Counted from the first letter of the stretch, positions 25,403 to 35,020 are shown. The stretch is 64,000 nucleotides of DNA from Agrobacterium tumefaciens (GCF_009649785.1 NZ_WJOK01000018.1:50887-114886), one strand, 5' to 3'. Program-made: numbers and translations. Notes: generated by a model from the letters alone, not told the origin.

Positions 25403-26116
25403 CTAGGTGGAGCTTTTCTGCCAGACGCCTTCGCGTTCCAGCAATCTGGTTGCTGCCACCTGTTCGGCTGCGCGCTTGGAACGCTCGACGCCGGTTTCCG
25501 GCTTTACGCCGGGAATTTCCACCGTCACGGTGAAGCTGGGATCGTGATCCGGTCCGGAGCGATCGTCAACCCGATAAGCGGGCGTAACCGCAAATCTGGC
25601 ATGCGCCCATTCCTGCAATTCAGTCTTGGCATCGCGCCGTCCGGCATCCACGCGCGTTGCGCGGCCCTGCCAGTATTTCAGAATGAACTTGCGGGATGCT
25701 TCCAGACCACCATCCAGATAGAGAGTGGCGATCAGGCTTTCGACCACATCGGCGCGCACGTTCAGCATCGCCTTGCCGGTCAGCTTCTTCACATCCGATC
25801 CGGTGCGAATGAAATTATGCAGGCCCATTTCGTCGCCGATAGCGGCGCAGGATTCGGCGCTGACAAGCTGGTTGAGGCGAACAGAAAGCTCACCTTCGCT
25901 GGCGTTGCGGAAGGTGGAGAACAACAACTCGGCAACACAAAGGCCGAGAACGCGGTCGCCCAAAAACTCCAGCCGCTCGTAATTGCCCGCCGCAGCGGAA
26001 CGGGCACTCGCATGGGTCAAGGCCCGGTCGAGCCGGGCCTTTTCCTTGAATTCATATCCGATCAACGCTTCGAGACGGGAAATCTCCGCAATCGACAGCG
26101 GCTTGGTCTTGCTCAT
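25403..26116 (-). CDS. rnc: Ribonuclease III
   Basis: 237 residues. Catalytic signature ERLEFLGDRVL with E47, E50 and D54, and the second acidic pair in ADVVESLIATLYLDGG. The double-stranded RNA binding domain occupies about 160-230 (AKTELQEWAHAR ... RSKRAAEQVAATRLLE). It cleaves double-stranded precursors of rRNA and regulatory RNAs. The start at 26116 overlaps the lepB stop by ATGA and is preferred to upstream starts that run into lepB. Confidence 0.95.
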   Translation of the reverse strand: MSKTKPLSIAEISRLEALIGYEFKEKARLDRALTHASARSAAAGNYERLEFLGDRVLGLCVAELLFSTFRNASEGELSVRLNQLVSAESCAAIGDEMGLHNFIRTGSDVKKLTGKAMLNVRADVVESLIATLYLDGGLEASRKFILKYWQGRATRVDAGRRDAKTELQEWAHARFAVTPAYRVDDRSGPDHDPSFTVTVEIPGVKPETGVERSKRAAEQVAATRLLEREGVWQKSST

Positions 26117-26859
26117 CCCACAACCTTGAAGAGACGGTCCCAGCGCATGTTGGACGGCCAGTCCCAAATGCGGCTGAACGGCGTGTCATTGCCCAGCGAG
26201 AAGAAGATGACGCTGGCGCGGCCGATCAGGTTTTCTTCCGGCACGAAACCGACATCGAAACGGCTGTCGAGCGAGTTGTCGCGATTATCGCCCATCATGA
26301 AATAATGGCCTTCCGGCACCAGGAATTCGCGGGTGTTGTCGCCGCGCGAATCGGGCGACTGGTCGAGCGTGTCGAAGGTGACGCCATTATCGAGCGTTTC
26401 GCGGAACACCGGTACATTGGCGCCCGGATCGGCACGGTAATCGGAGGTGAAGGTGCCATCAGGCTGCTTCGGAACCGGCTGGCCGTTGATGAACAGCACG
26501 CCGTTCGTCACCTGGATGCGGTCACCGGGCAAGCCGACGAGACGCTTGATGTAATCGACTTCAGGATTGGGCGGCAGGCGGAAGACCACGACATCGCCAC
26601 GCTTGGGCTTGCTGAATTCGAGGATACGGCCGGAAAACAGGTTCGGCGAAAAGGGCAGCGAATATTTCGAATAGCCGTAGGAGAACTTGTTGACGAAAAG
26701 ATAGTCGCCTACCAGCAGCGTCGGCATCATCGAACCTGAAGGGATCGTGAAGGGCTGAAACAGCACGGTGCGGATGACCATGGCCAGCAGCAGCGCCTGA
26801 ATGATGACCTTGACGTTTTCCCAGAGGGCGTTCTGCTTCTTTTCAGCTTTTTCGGACAC
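26113..26859 (-). CDS. lepB: Signal peptidase I
   Basis: 248 residues. One N-terminal membrane helix (about 17-36). Catalytic Ser43 in PSGSMMPTL, the Lys of DYIKRLVGLPGD, and the later box MGDNRDNSLDSRF. Removes signal peptides from exported proteins on the periplasmic side of the inner membrane. First of lepB-rnc-era; acpS lies 211 bases upstream. Confidence 0.95.
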   Translation of the reverse strand: MSEKAEKKQNALWENVKVIIQALLLAMVIRTVLFQPFTIPSGSMMPTLLVGDYLFVNKFSYGYSKYSLPFSPNLFSGRILEFSKPKRGDVVVFRLPPNPEVDYIKRLVGLPGDRIQVTNGVLFINGQPVPKQPDGTFTSDYRADPGANVPVFRETLDNGVTFDTLDQSPDSRGDNTREFLVPEGHYFMMGDNRDNSLDSRFDVGFVPEENLIGRASVIFFSLGNDTPFSRIWDWPSNMRWDRLFKVVG

Positions 26860-27070
26860 TTAAAGACCTGCCTGATTGTTTACCGGTTCCTGCGATTTGA
26901 CGGAGGCGTCCGGGCCGTTGTTGCTCGCGACTGCGGCGGGGTGAAGCAATTTTTCACGCAGCCAGCGACGCTTTCATATTTCTGCGACTTCTCTAGAACC
27001 TTTCCAGCCGGAAGGGAAGCGCTTCTGTCATACGCCTGCAAATAGGCCGCCAATGCGGCAGCCGCCGGTC

Positions 27071-27475
27071 TCAGTCGCTCACGGGAAGCGCCTCGATAAT
27101 CACAAATGCCTGAGCGTAAGGGTAATCGTCCGTGATGGTCAGATGGATATTGGCGCGGTGACCGGCGGGCAGCATCGCCGCCAGCCTTTCTGCGGCACCG
27201 TTGGTGAGCGCCATGGTCGGCTTGCCGCCCGGCAGATTGACGACCCCCATGTCCTTCCAGAAAACGCCGTTCGCAAGGCCGGTTCCGAGCGCCTTTGAAC
27301 AGGCTTCCTTGGCGGCGAAACGCTTGGCGTAGGATGCCGCGCGGTTCTTGCGGCCATCGGACTTGGCGCGCTCGATATCGGTGAAACAGCGGTGCGTGAA
27401 ACGTTCACCGAAACGGGTGAGCGAATGTTCGACGCGGCGGATATCGATCAGGTCGCTGCCCAATCCAAGGATCAT
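27071..27475 (-). CDS. acpS: Holo-[acyl-carrier-protein] synthase
   Basis: 134 residues. Transfers 4'-phosphopantetheine from coenzyme A to acyl carrier protein. Mg-binding D8 in GLGSDLIDI and E57 with K61 in [12 protein letters not shown] are intact. The start overlaps the stop of the DUF2062 gene by ATGA. pdxJ, often next to acpS elsewhere, is not here. Confidence 0.95.
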   Translation of the reverse strand: MILGLGSDLIDIRRVEHSLTRFGERFTHRCFTDIERAKSDGRKNRAASYAKRFAAKEACSKALGTGLANGVFWKDMGVVNLPGGKPTMALTNGAAERLAAMLPAGHRANIHLTITDDYPYAQAFVIIEALPVSD

Positions 27476-28050
27476 TTCAACATCTCCAGAGACGCGTTTT
27501 TATTGGCGGCGCGATGCGCGAGATTTTCCATCTTGCGGCGCTGGAAACCGCTGATGAGGCTATAGACGGTGATATAGGCGATGACCGCGCTCACGGCCGC
27601 GGGCAGAAGCGCACCTACGGTCATGGGTTCCAGCACCGGCCTCCATATCTGCCGGAATTCGAGGTGGCTGAACAGCGCAACGAAATCCACATGCGCACCC
27701 CCCGCCTCCTTCTGTCGTCCGAGCAGGAAATGCCCGAGTTCCCAGGTGGACGCCCAGATGAACGGAAATGTCAGGGGATTGGCGAAGGTGGTGCCGAGTG
27801 CTGCCGCGACGAGATTGACGCGCATGAGGAAACCGAGCGCCATGGCGATAATGATATGCACGCCGAGAAACGGTGTCCACGCCACGCCGATACCGAGCGC
27901 GACACCGGCGGCAATCGAATGCGGAGACGCAGACAACCGCAGGAGACGCAGCTTCATATAGCGCAGCGAACGGGTAAAACCCGTGCGCGGCCAAAAGAGG
28001 TCACGAATCTTATCTGAAAAACCAACGGGTTCACGGCGGCGAAACGGCAT
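27472..28050 (-). CDS. DUF2062 membrane protein
   Basis: 192 residues with two or three hydrophobic segments. Typical DUF2062 wording: [52 protein letters not shown]. Function unknown; in alphaproteobacteria it commonly neighbours acpS, with which it is translationally coupled here. It is the first gene of the minus-strand run into acpS. Confidence 0.87.
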   Translation of the reverse strand: MPFRRREPVGFSDKIRDLFWPRTGFTRSLRYMKLRLLRLSASPHSIAAGVALGIGVAWTPFLGVHIIIAMALGFLMRVNLVAAALGTTFANPLTFPFIWASTWELGHFLLGRQKEAGGAHVDFVALFSHLEFRQIWRPVLEPMTVGALLPAAVSAVIAYITVYSLISGFQRRKMENLAHRAANKNASLEMLK

Positions 28051-28496
28051 GAGGGCAGTCTATTTCATCGCCCCGGCTGAGCCAAGAGCATCGTATACGA
28101 CACGGGGATTTCTTTTGCAGGCATATTTTCCCCGTCATTCCGACCTTTAGCTGGAATTCCGCCCACACCCCGTGGCATCACCGAGTATACGAACCTTGCC
28201 GAACACTCTGACGTCATCCTCAGGCTTGTCCCGAGGATTTGCAAACGATTGATTGAATGCGAGGTTATCAGATCCCTGGGACCAGCCAAGGATGACGTCA
28301 AGGAAACAACCACCTCTCGCCGTCAAATTCGTTTCAAAAGCAGCATGTCCTATCATTTAGACCGGACAGCGGTGCACGCCCGTTCGTAACGCGCGTTCAC
28401 ACAGCCTTACGAGACACGAGAAGGAGCTGACCGATAACGGCCACCCACCTTCCAAGTCCCATACGCATGGCGAACGGCTGCCATGCGCTGAGTGCA
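28051..28496. other. Intergenic region with repeat, no gene seen
   Basis: About 445 bases. It holds the inverted-repeat element at 28209-28300 and, near 28130-28160, a CGTCATTCC-type fragment of the same flavour. I see no ORF with a ribosome site here. Confidence 0.5.
28209..28300. repeat. 92-bp intergenic element with perfect 12-bp inverted ends
   Basis: TGACGTCATCCT at the left end and AGGATGACGTCA at the right end are exact inverted copies. The interior contains CTTGTCCCGAGGAT. A degenerate relative (GACGTCATCC ... CTTGTCGCGAGGAT) lies at 61650-61741. No coding capacity; this looks like a rhizobial mosaic repeat or a small MITE-like element. Confidence 0.6.
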
Positions 28497-28643
28497 TTAC
28501 CGGCGGAACAGGCCGCGGTCGATTTCGCGCTGGCGGAACTCGAGGTCGACATTCGACACGGAGCCGCTGAGATATTCGAATTCGCGTTCCTGGGTCGTCT
28601 TGCCACGAACTGCACGGGCGATCTTGCGAAGCGGAGTAAACAT
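28497..28643 (-). CDS. DUF3563-like small protein, 48 residues
   Basis: Begins MFTPLRKIARAVRGKTTQ and ends DLEFRQREIDRGLFRR. The pattern EFEYLSGSVSNVDLEFRQRE matches the short DUF3563-like proteins of Rhizobiaceae in my recollection. Start at 28643 with AAAGGA 9 bases before; an ATG 13 codons upstream has no ribosome site. Basic N-terminus, soluble, unknown function. Some relatives are called stress-related small proteins, but I cannot confirm that. Confidence 0.75.
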   Translation of the reverse strand: MFTPLRKIARAVRGKTTQEREFEYLSGSVSNVDLEFRQREIDRGLFRR

Positions 28644-28770
28644 GATTTCATGTCCTTTCAGTTTGGAAATGGCGTTTCTCATCGGGGTAGGACCACCGGC
28701 ACGCCGCGTTTTCCGTTTTCAATTTCTGAAAGGAAGATAGTCGCAAACCACATGCGCGACCAGAGACAGT

Positions 28771-28813
28771 AAAAGGCCGCTGCCATGCATCCAATGCATA
28801 ACAGCGGCCTTTT
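28771..28813 (-). terminator. Strong hairpin terminator of rsh
   Basis: AAAAGGCCGCTG (28771-28782) pairs exactly with CAGCGGCCTTTT (28802-28813); the loop itself contains ATGCAT repeats. It lies 27 bases beyond the rsh stop on the minus strand, where the arm ends in a T-run. Confidence 0.85.
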
Positions 28814-28839
28814 GGAATGTGCGAATGATCAAAAATGCC

Positions 28840-31074
28840 TCAATCGAAGGCACGTTTGACAGTGGATACGCAATCGAGGTCTTTCAGCTGCGACAGCAGC
28901 TGGTTGAGTTGCCGCAAATCCCAGACTTCGACATCCAGCGCCAGTTCGGAAAAATCCGTGCCGATGCGGACCATATTCAGGGCGCGTATGTTGACATCCA
29001 GCGTCGCGATCGATTGCGCCACGGAGGCGAGCGTGCCGGGTTCGTTCAGCGCGTTGATCATCACCCGCGCCATGAAGCGCGACTTGTTCGCCTCATCAAG
29101 ATCCCAGCGGACATCAATCCAGCGCTCCGGCTCATCGTCGAAACGCTGCAGCGCCGGCGCCTGAATGGGATAGATGGTGATGCCCTTGCCTTTTTCCATG
29201 ATGCCGACGATGCGATCACCCGGAACGGCGCCGGCGGCACCGAAATGCACATCGACATTGCCGGAAAGGCCACGGATGGGCAGCGGGTCCGGTCCATCGA
29301 GCATTTCGGCTGCGCCATCGTCTTCCAGAACGGAGCGCGACTTTCCGGGGATCTTGAAGACCATACCGGAAGCGCTGCGCATGTTGAACCAGCCGTCGTC
29401 GCCGGTCATCTTCACCGTCACGCGCTCGTCCTGATAATCCGGATAGACTGCACGCAGCACATCGAGCGAGGAGACCTCGCCGCGCCCGACGGCGGCGATA
29501 GCGTCTTCCACATCCTTCTGCGCCAGACGATGCAGCACAGGTTTCAGCGCGTCACGCGAGAAGGCCTTGCCGGCACGTTCGAAAGTGCGCTCCAGAATAC
29601 GGTAACCGAGACCCGAATATTGCTTGCGAATGGCCATGCGCGTGGCGCGGCGGATGGCCGAGCGGGCTTTACCCGTCACCACCACCTCTTCCCATGCGGC
29701 GGGCGGAACCTGCACGCCGGAGCGGATGATCTCCACCTCGTCGCCATTGTTGAGCCGGGTCACAAGCGGCATGATCCGGCCGTTGATCTTGGCGCCAACT
29801 GTGGTGTCGCCGATATTGGTGTGCACCGCATAGGCGAAATCGATGGGCGTCGCGCCACGCGGCAGCGCAATCAGCTTGCCCTTGGGCGTGAAGCAGAACA
29901 CCTGATCCTGGAACAGTTCCAGCTTGGTGTGTTCGAGGAATTCTTCCGGGCTGTCGCCTTCTGCCAGCGATTCGATGGTGTGGCGCAGCCAGGAATAGGC
30001 GTTGCTCTCCGGCGAGAGCAGATCGCCCTCCCCGTTTTCGCCGTCCTTATAAAGCGCATGGGCGGCAATGCCGAATTCGGCGATTTCGTGCATGCGCTTG
30101 GTGCGCAGCTGCAACTCGATACGCTGGCGCGAAGGGCCAACGATCGTGGTGTGGATGGAACGATAGTCGTTCTGCTTCGGCGTGGAGATATAGTCCTTGA
30201 AGCGGCCGGGTACCACGCGCCAGCGGGTGTGGACAATGCCGAGCGCCCGGTAGCAGGAAGGAATATCGTCCACCAGAATGCGGAAGCCGTAGACGTCGGA
30301 CAACTGCTCGAAAGAGAGCGATTTCGACTGCATCTTGCGGAACACCGAATAGGGCTTCTTCTGACGCCCCTTGACGCTGGCGCCGAGAAGGCCATTCGCC
30401 ACGAGTAGCTCGCGCAATTCGTCCTCGATCTTCTTGATGAGCCCTTCGTTGCGCGTTTCCAGTTCCTGAAGGCGGTTGGTCACCGTCTCATAGGCTTCCG
30501 GATTGAGGTAACGGAAGGACAGGTCCTCCAGCTCGTCGCGCATGTCCTGCATGCCCATGCGGCCGGCCAGCGGCGCATAGATTTCCATGGTTTCTTCGGA
30601 AATGCGGCTGCGTTTGTCCGCCGGCATATATTCCATGGTGCGCATGTTGTGCAGGCGGTCGGCCAGCTTCACCAGAAGAACGCGCACGTCGTCGGAAATG
30701 GCAAGCAGCAGCTTGCGCAGGTTTTCGGCCTGCTTGGCCTTGCGCGTGACGAGATCGAGTTTCTTGAGCTTGGTCAGCCCCTCCACCAGTCTGCCGATAT
30801 CCTCGCCGAACAGCTCGTCGATTTCAGCGCGGGTAGCGGTGGTATCCTCGATCGTATCGTGAAGCAGCGCCACCGCGATGGTCGATTCGTCGAGATGCAT
30901 TTCCGTCAGGATGGCGGCAACTTCCAGCGGATGCGAGATATAGGGGTCGCCATTGGCCCGCTTTTGCTGGCCATGTTTCTGCATTGCATAAACATAGGCC
31001 TTGTTCAGCAGGGCCTCATTCGCATCCGGTTTATATTTTTGAACCCGCTCAACGAGTTCGTATTGCCGCATCAT
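28840..31074 (-). CDS. rsh: Bifunctional (p)ppGpp synthetase/hydrolase Rsh
   Basis: 744 residues, the usual size of the single RelA/SpoT homologue of Rhizobiales. HD hydrolase domain at the N-terminus (SHPLEVAAIL, ALLHDTIEDT), synthetase domain (FKDYISTPKQNDYRSIHTTI), TGS domain (FCFTPKGKLIALPRGATPID) and a C-terminal ACT domain (ARVMINALNEPGTLASVAQS). Both catalytic halves look intact, so it should make and destroy the alarmone. Start at 31074 (MMRQYELV), with GTGGAA upstream; longer in-frame starts lack support. rpoZ lies just upstream, an order conserved with SpoT. Confidence 0.95.
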   Translation of the reverse strand: MMRQYELVERVQKYKPDANEALLNKAYVYAMQKHGQQKRANGDPYISHPLEVAAILTEMHLDESTIAVALLHDTIEDTTATRAEIDELFGEDIGRLVEGLTKLKKLDLVTRKAKQAENLRKLLLAISDDVRVLLVKLADRLHNMRTMEYMPADKRSRISEETMEIYAPLAGRMGMQDMRDELEDLSFRYLNPEAYETVTNRLQELETRNEGLIKKIEDELRELLVANGLLGASVKGRQKKPYSVFRKMQSKSLSFEQLSDVYGFRILVDDIPSCYRALGIVHTRWRVVPGRFKDYISTPKQNDYRSIHTTIVGPSRQRIELQLRTKRMHEIAEFGIAAHALYKDGENGEGDLLSPESNAYSWLRHTIESLAEGDSPEEFLEHTKLELFQDQVFCFTPKGKLIALPRGATPIDFAYAVHTNIGDTTVGAKINGRIMPLVTRLNNGDEVEIIRSGVQVPPAAWEEVVVTGKARSAIRRATRMAIRKQYSGLGYRILERTFERAGKAFSRDALKPVLHRLAQKDVEDAIAAVGRGEVSSLDVLRAVYPDYQDERVTVKMTGDDGWFNMRSASGMVFKIPGKSRSVLEDDGAAEMLDGPDPLPIRGLSGNVDVHFGAAGAVPGDRIVGIMEKGKGITIYPIQAPALQRFDDEPERWIDVRWDLDEANKSRFMARVMINALNEPGTLASVAQSIATLDVNIRALNMVRIGTDFSELALDVEVWDLRQLNQLLSQLKDLDCVSTVKRAFD

Positions 31075-31206
31075 GCGATATTCCACAAAAAGAAAGCGCG
31101 CCAACCTTGGGGTCGGCGCACAATGCTGCATCAATAGGGATCAGATTATGACGGCAAATATTGACAGACGGTAACCACCGCCTGCCAATGGCGTCATAAA
31201 GTCAGA

Positions 31207-31599
31207 TCAATAGTCGTCATTTTTTTCCGGCGGCACAAGGCCTTCGATACCGGCCAGCAGTTCTTCTTCCGACATCTGGTCGAAAGTAACGGTTTCCGGC
31301 TGGTCGTCCTCTTCGCCATCGGCAGTAGCGGAGGCTGCCAGCGTAACCGGATCGGGCTCGGGCTCGTCCACTTCCACATGCTTCTGCAGCGAATGGATGA
31401 GATCTTCCTTGAGGTCGTCGGGCGAGAGCATCTCGTCGGCGATTTCGCGCAGAGCGACGACCGGGTTCTTGTCGTTATCGCGGTCAACCGTGATGGACGA
31501 GCCCTGGGAAATCTGGCGCGCACGGTGGCTGGCGAGAAGGACCAGCTCGAAACGGTTGTCTACTTTATCAATGCAATCTTCAACTGTGACGCGGGCCAT
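31207..31599 (-). CDS. rpoZ: RNA polymerase omega subunit
   Basis: 130 residues: [20 protein letters not shown], the conserved omega core with [11 protein letters not shown] and [10 protein letters not shown]. Longer than the E. coli subunit (91), with an acidic C-terminal extension as usual in rhizobia. It helps assemble beta-prime, and in other bacteria forms part of the ppGpp site, which fits its place directly before rsh. Confidence 0.95.
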   Translation of the reverse strand: MARVTVEDCIDKVDNRFELVLLASHRARQISQGSSITVDRDNDKNPVVALREIADEMLSPDDLKEDLIHSLQKHVEVDEPEPDPVTLAASATADGEEDDQPETVTFDQMSEEELLAGIEGLVPPEKNDDY

Positions 31600-31990
31600 T
31601 GCCTGTCCTTTGCGAGTCGTAATGTCGTGGATCAGAGCGCCGTGCTTTCTTGAGGATGCACAAGGGATGCTCTAACCTATTGAATCTGCGCTTCGTGCCT
31701 TGCGAAAAACGCTTTGGATTCCTCGCGACGAAGCCTTCCAGCTTCCGATACAGCCATTGGCCGCGGAATTCAAGTTTTTCCTGTCTTTGGCGTCTTTTGG
31801 CACCTTATTGCCCTTGTTTGGCGTCTGATGAACAAAATGTCTAGAAGAATTGTCTTGGAATACGGGTGAAGTTACCTTACTTAAAACGCAACGGCGCTAC
31901 GCAAAATTCGTTGATACGACATGATTTTTCGCATTTGCGACCGGAAATAAAAGCCAGATAATGGCCTTTCCAAAAAAGGAATGGGATGGA
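31600..31990. other. Divergent intergenic region rpoZ / NYN gene
   Basis: About 390 bases between the divergent starts. Upstream of the NYN gene the DNA becomes AT-rich (31820-31950), consistent with promoters. I see no ORF or strong hairpin. Confidence 0.4.
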
Positions 31991-32560
31991 ATGTTCGATC
32001 CACGGGAGAAAATTGCGCTCTTTATAGATGGAGCCAATCTTTATGCAGCATCTAAAAGCCTGGGGTTCGATATCGACTATCGCAAGCTTCTTAAGGCGTT
32101 TCAGAAGCGCGGATACCTGCTGCGCGCCTACTATTACACCGCATTGATCGAGGATCAGGAATATTCCTCGATCCGCCCTCTGATCGACTGGCTGGATTAT
32201 AACGGCTACAAGGTCGTGACGAAGCCGGCGAAGGAATTCACCGACGCGCTCGGTCGCCGCAAGATCAAAGGCAACATGGATATCGAACTTGCTGTCGATG
32301 CCATGGAACAGTCAGAGACCGTCGATCATCTGGTTCTGTTTTCCGGTGACGGCGACTTCACAAAGCTGGTGGACGCGCTTCAGCGCAAGGGCCGCAAGGT
32401 TTCCGTGGTGTCCACCATGGCAACGCAGCCCGCAATGATCGCCGACGATCTGCGCAGGCAGGCAGATCACTTCATTGATCTCATGACCTTGAAGGCCGAA
32501 ATCGGGCGTGATCCGAACGAGCGCCCTGCCCGGCACGTCGAAAGCCCCGAAACGATCTGA
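31991..32560 (+). CDS. NYN-domain (LabA-like) putative RNase
   Basis: 189 residues with a PIN-like NYN fold. The acidic site is complete: D13 and N16 in LFIDGANLY, D97 in GNMDIELAVDAM, D120 and D122 in FSGDGDFTKLV. Such proteins are predicted metal-dependent RNases. I start at 31991 (MFDPREK), with GGAATGGGATGG immediately upstream; an ATG at 31961 adds ten residues. Alone, followed by a terminator. Confidence 0.9.
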   Translation: MFDPREKIALFIDGANLYAASKSLGFDIDYRKLLKAFQKRGYLLRAYYYTALIEDQEYSSIRPLIDWLDYNGYKVVTKPAKEFTDALGRRKIKGNMDIELAVDAMEQSETVDHLVLFSGDGDFTKLVDALQRKGRKVSVVSTMATQPAMIADDLRRQADHFIDLMTLKAEIGRDPNERPARHVESPETI

Positions 32561-32591
32561 TCCCGGTTTTTAAGCCGCCGACCTAATGAGA

Positions 32592-32625
32592 ACGCGTCCG
32601 TCTGCAAGGCGGGCGCGTTTTTGTT
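32592..32625 (+). terminator. Rho-independent terminator of the NYN gene
   Basis: ACGCGTCCGTC and GGCGGGCGCGT pair (two G-T pairs) around TGCAA and are followed by TTTTTG. It begins about 30 bases after the stop. Confidence 0.85.
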
Positions 32626-32715
32626 TGGCGCCACAACCGTGTATTCCTGCCGGAAAATTCCTCTTAAAATTAACAAACATCAAATTCGGCCAGTCAAAAT
32701 TATATCTTGGTTAAT

Positions 32716-32731
32716 TTTAGACGTGTCTAAA
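32716..32731. promoter_or_regulatory. 16-bp palindrome upstream of the chemoreceptor gene
   Basis: TTTAGAC-GT-GTCTAAA: perfect 7-base arms around two bases, set in AT-rich DNA and ending 53 bases before the start codon. Candidate operator; the regulator is unknown. Confidence 0.45.
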
Positions 32732-32784
32732 TCACCCAACGGCACCAACGACATGATTTCGGTGTCAAATCAGGATGTTCAGAC

Positions 32785-34284
32785 ATGCATGGCCAAGTAA
32801 AAACCAATCAACAACTCGACGAAAGACTTAATTTTCTGGGGCTTGGCCAGGAGCAACGGCAAAACCTTTCGGACATGAAGGGCGTCATTACAGGCTCGCT
32901 CGACGCCTCTCTCGACCGGTTTTATGCGAAGGCGCGCTCCGTGCCGGAAACGGCGAAATTCTTTGCAAGCGACGCGCATGTCCAGCATGCCAAAGGCATG
33001 CAGATGAAACACTGGGCAAGAATTGCCTCCGGCACCTTCAACTCGGACTATACCGATGCCGTGACGGCCATCGGCCGTACCCATGCAAGGCTGGGGCTGG
33101 AGCCGAGATGGTATATTGGCGGTTACGCGCTGATGCTTGATGGCATCGTCAAAGCCGTCGTCAATTCGGAACTGAAGGGCCTTTTCCAGGAAAAGAAGGC
33201 CAAGAAGCTGAACGACGCCCTGACGGTAACGATCAAGGCCGCCCTTCTCGACATGGACTATTCGATCTCCGTATACCTCGACGTGCTTGCCGCCGAGCGG
33301 CTGAAGGTCGAGGAGGAACAGGCGCAGATGAAGAAGGAGCAGGAGCACGTTCTCGAACTGCTCAACAACGCCCTGAACAAGCTGGCGAATGGCGACCTTA
33401 CCTCCAGCATCAATGAAAAGACTGCACCACAATTCGAGGGGCTGATTGCCAATTTCAACGCTGCGGTCGGCAATCTCGCGGGTGCATTCTCGCAGATCGT
33501 CGAGGAAGCCAACAAGATATCAGGCAATACGCGCGAACTGACATCGGCGACCGACGACATGGCCCGCAGAACGGAGCAGCAGGCAGCAGCCCTTGAGGAA
33601 ACCGCCGCCGCCGTGGAGGAAATCACCACCATTTCCAAGCTTTCGGCGCAGCGCTCCGAAGAAGCCAAGGCCATCGTCGAAAGCTCGGCCGCCGAAGCGG
33701 CGCGGTCACGGGATGTGGTGACGGAAGCGGTAAAAGCGATGGGCGCCATCGAGGAATCGTCGCAGAAGATCACCCAGATCATTTCCGTCATCGACGAGAT
33801 TTCGTTCCAGACGAACCTTCTGGCGCTGAATGCCGGTGTGGAAGCCGCGCGTGCCGGTGAAGCTGGCAAGGGTTTTGCCGTCGTCGCCCAGGAAGTGCGC
33901 GAGCTGGCACAGCGTTCAGCCAACGCCGCCAAGGAGATCAAGACCCTCATCACCAAATCCTCGGAGGATGTGATGCAGGGCGTATCGCTGGTCAATAAAA
34001 CCGGGCAATCGCTGAATACGATCGGCAACAAGGTGGATCATATTCAGGAACATATCACCTCACTGACCAAGGCGGCCCAGGAGCAGTCCGTCGGCATTCA
34101 GGAAATCAGCGCCGCCATCAACAGCATGGACAATCTGACCCAGAAGAATGCGGCCATGGTGGAAGAAACCAACGCGGCCACGCACAATCTGAGCGATGTG
34201 AGCGCCAATCTGGCGGCACTGGTCAGCCGGTTCAGCGTTTCGGCGTCCACCTCCTATGTGGAGCGGACTTACAGGGCGGCGTGA
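32785..34284 (+). CDS. Globin-coupled chemoreceptor (HemAT-like aerotaxis transducer)
   Basis: 499 residues, no membrane segment. The N-terminal sensor globin (about 1-165) has the candidate proximal heme ligand His100 in IGRTHARLGLEPRWYIGGY, the globin-coupled-sensor motif. A coiled-coil/HAMP-like linker follows (about 175-245), then the methyl-accepting signalling domain with the hairpin tip EISFQTNLLALNAGVEAARA. It should sense oxygen in the cytoplasm and signal to CheA/CheW. No che genes are nearby. The C-terminus (SYVERTYRAA) lacks an obvious CheR-binding pentapeptide. Confidence 0.92.
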   Translation: MHGQVKTNQQLDERLNFLGLGQEQRQNLSDMKGVITGSLDASLDRFYAKARSVPETAKFFASDAHVQHAKGMQMKHWARIASGTFNSDYTDAVTAIGRTHARLGLEPRWYIGGYALMLDGIVKAVVNSELKGLFQEKKAKKLNDALTVTIKAALLDMDYSISVYLDVLAAERLKVEEEQAQMKKEQEHVLELLNNALNKLANGDLTSSINEKTAPQFEGLIANFNAAVGNLAGAFSQIVEEANKISGNTRELTSATDDMARRTEQQAAALEETAAAVEEITTISKLSAQRSEEAKAIVESSAAEAARSRDVVTEAVKAMGAIEESSQKITQIISVIDEISFQTNLLALNAGVEAARAGEAGKGFAVVAQEVRELAQRSANAAKEIKTLITKSSEDVMQGVSLVNKTGQSLNTIGNKVDHIQEHITSLTKAAQEQSVGIQEISAAINSMDNLTQKNAAMVEETNAATHNLSDVSANLAALVSRFSVSASTSYVERTYRAA

Positions 34285-34317
34285 GAGCTGTCTATTCAAG
34301 AGGCGAAAGCATCCCCG

Positions 34318-34436
34318 CTCTCATTTCTGTGCTTGTCACAACAATCTAGCCAGACCAAATCCTTGGGCTGAAAAGAACTCGCTCGCCGCGCAGACGCGCG
34401 GCGGCTTGATTCCTGCGACAAGTGCAGGAATGAGGG
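34318..34436. repeat. RIME1-type intergenic mosaic element, copy 1
   Basis: About 119 bases with two palindromes: outer ends CTCTCATTTCTGTGCTTGTC / GACAAGTGCAGGAATGAG and inner CGCCGCGCAGACGCGCGGCG, with the conserved middle CAAATCCTTGGGCTGAAAAG. The same layout recurs at 46943-47062. It lies between the chemoreceptor stop and the smpB stop. Confidence 0.75.
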
Positions 34437-34443
34437 ATGAGCT

Positions 34444-34926
34444 CTAGGCGTTGTTGCCCTTCAGCAGCCGCGACTTCTGCCGGTTCCAGTCGCGTTCCTT
34501 CTCCGTCTCGCGCTTGTCGTGCAGCTTCTTGCCCTTGGCCAGTGCCAGTTCCAGCTTCGCACGGCCCTTTTCGTTGAAATAGACCTTCAGCGGCACCAGC
34601 GTCATGCCTTCACGGTTGATGCCGGCGCGTAGACGGTTGATCTCGCGCTTGTTCAGCAGCAACTTGCGACGGCGGCGCGGCTCGTGGTTGAAGCGGTTGG
34701 CCTGCAGATATTCCGGCAGGTGGGAATTGATGAGCCAGATTTCATCGCCCTCGTCCGATGCGTAGGACTCGGCGATATTAGCCTTGCCTTCGCGCAGCGC
34801 CTTGACCTCGGTGCCGGTCAGCACCAAACCCGCCTCATAGGTGTCGATGATTTCGTAGTTGAAACGAGCCTTGCGGTTTTCCGCAACGATCTTGTTCACC
34901 ACGCGCTGGCTGCCTTTGGGGGCCAT
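34444..34926 (-). CDS. smpB: SsrA-binding protein SmpB
   Basis: 160 residues. OB-fold protein that binds tmRNA and helps rescue stalled ribosomes. Family wording is visible: [32 protein letters not shown], in part, and [20 protein letters not shown]. The basic tail [16 protein letters not shown] enters the mRNA channel in known SmpB. 162 bases downstream of dapA, with the dapA terminator between them. Confidence 0.96.
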   Translation of the reverse strand: MAPKGSQRVVNKIVAENRKARFNYEIIDTYEAGLVLTGTEVKALREGKANIAESYASDEGDEIWLINSHLPEYLQANRFNHEPRRRRKLLLNKREINRLRAGINREGMTLVPLKVYFNEKGRAKLELALAKGKKLHDKRETEKERDWNRQKSRLLKGNNA

Positions 34927-35020
34927 GATATTTCAATCCCTTGTTTTTCTTATTGCGCCTGCGGCTTGTCCGCCACGAGCGGTTTTCACGTTTCTATTTA
35001 GTATCGTCGTTACGAAAAGA

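Noticed and set aside
28819..30408. 529-codon open frame on the + strand
   Set aside because: Antisense to rsh, whose domains are clear; no ribosome site and no recognisable motif.
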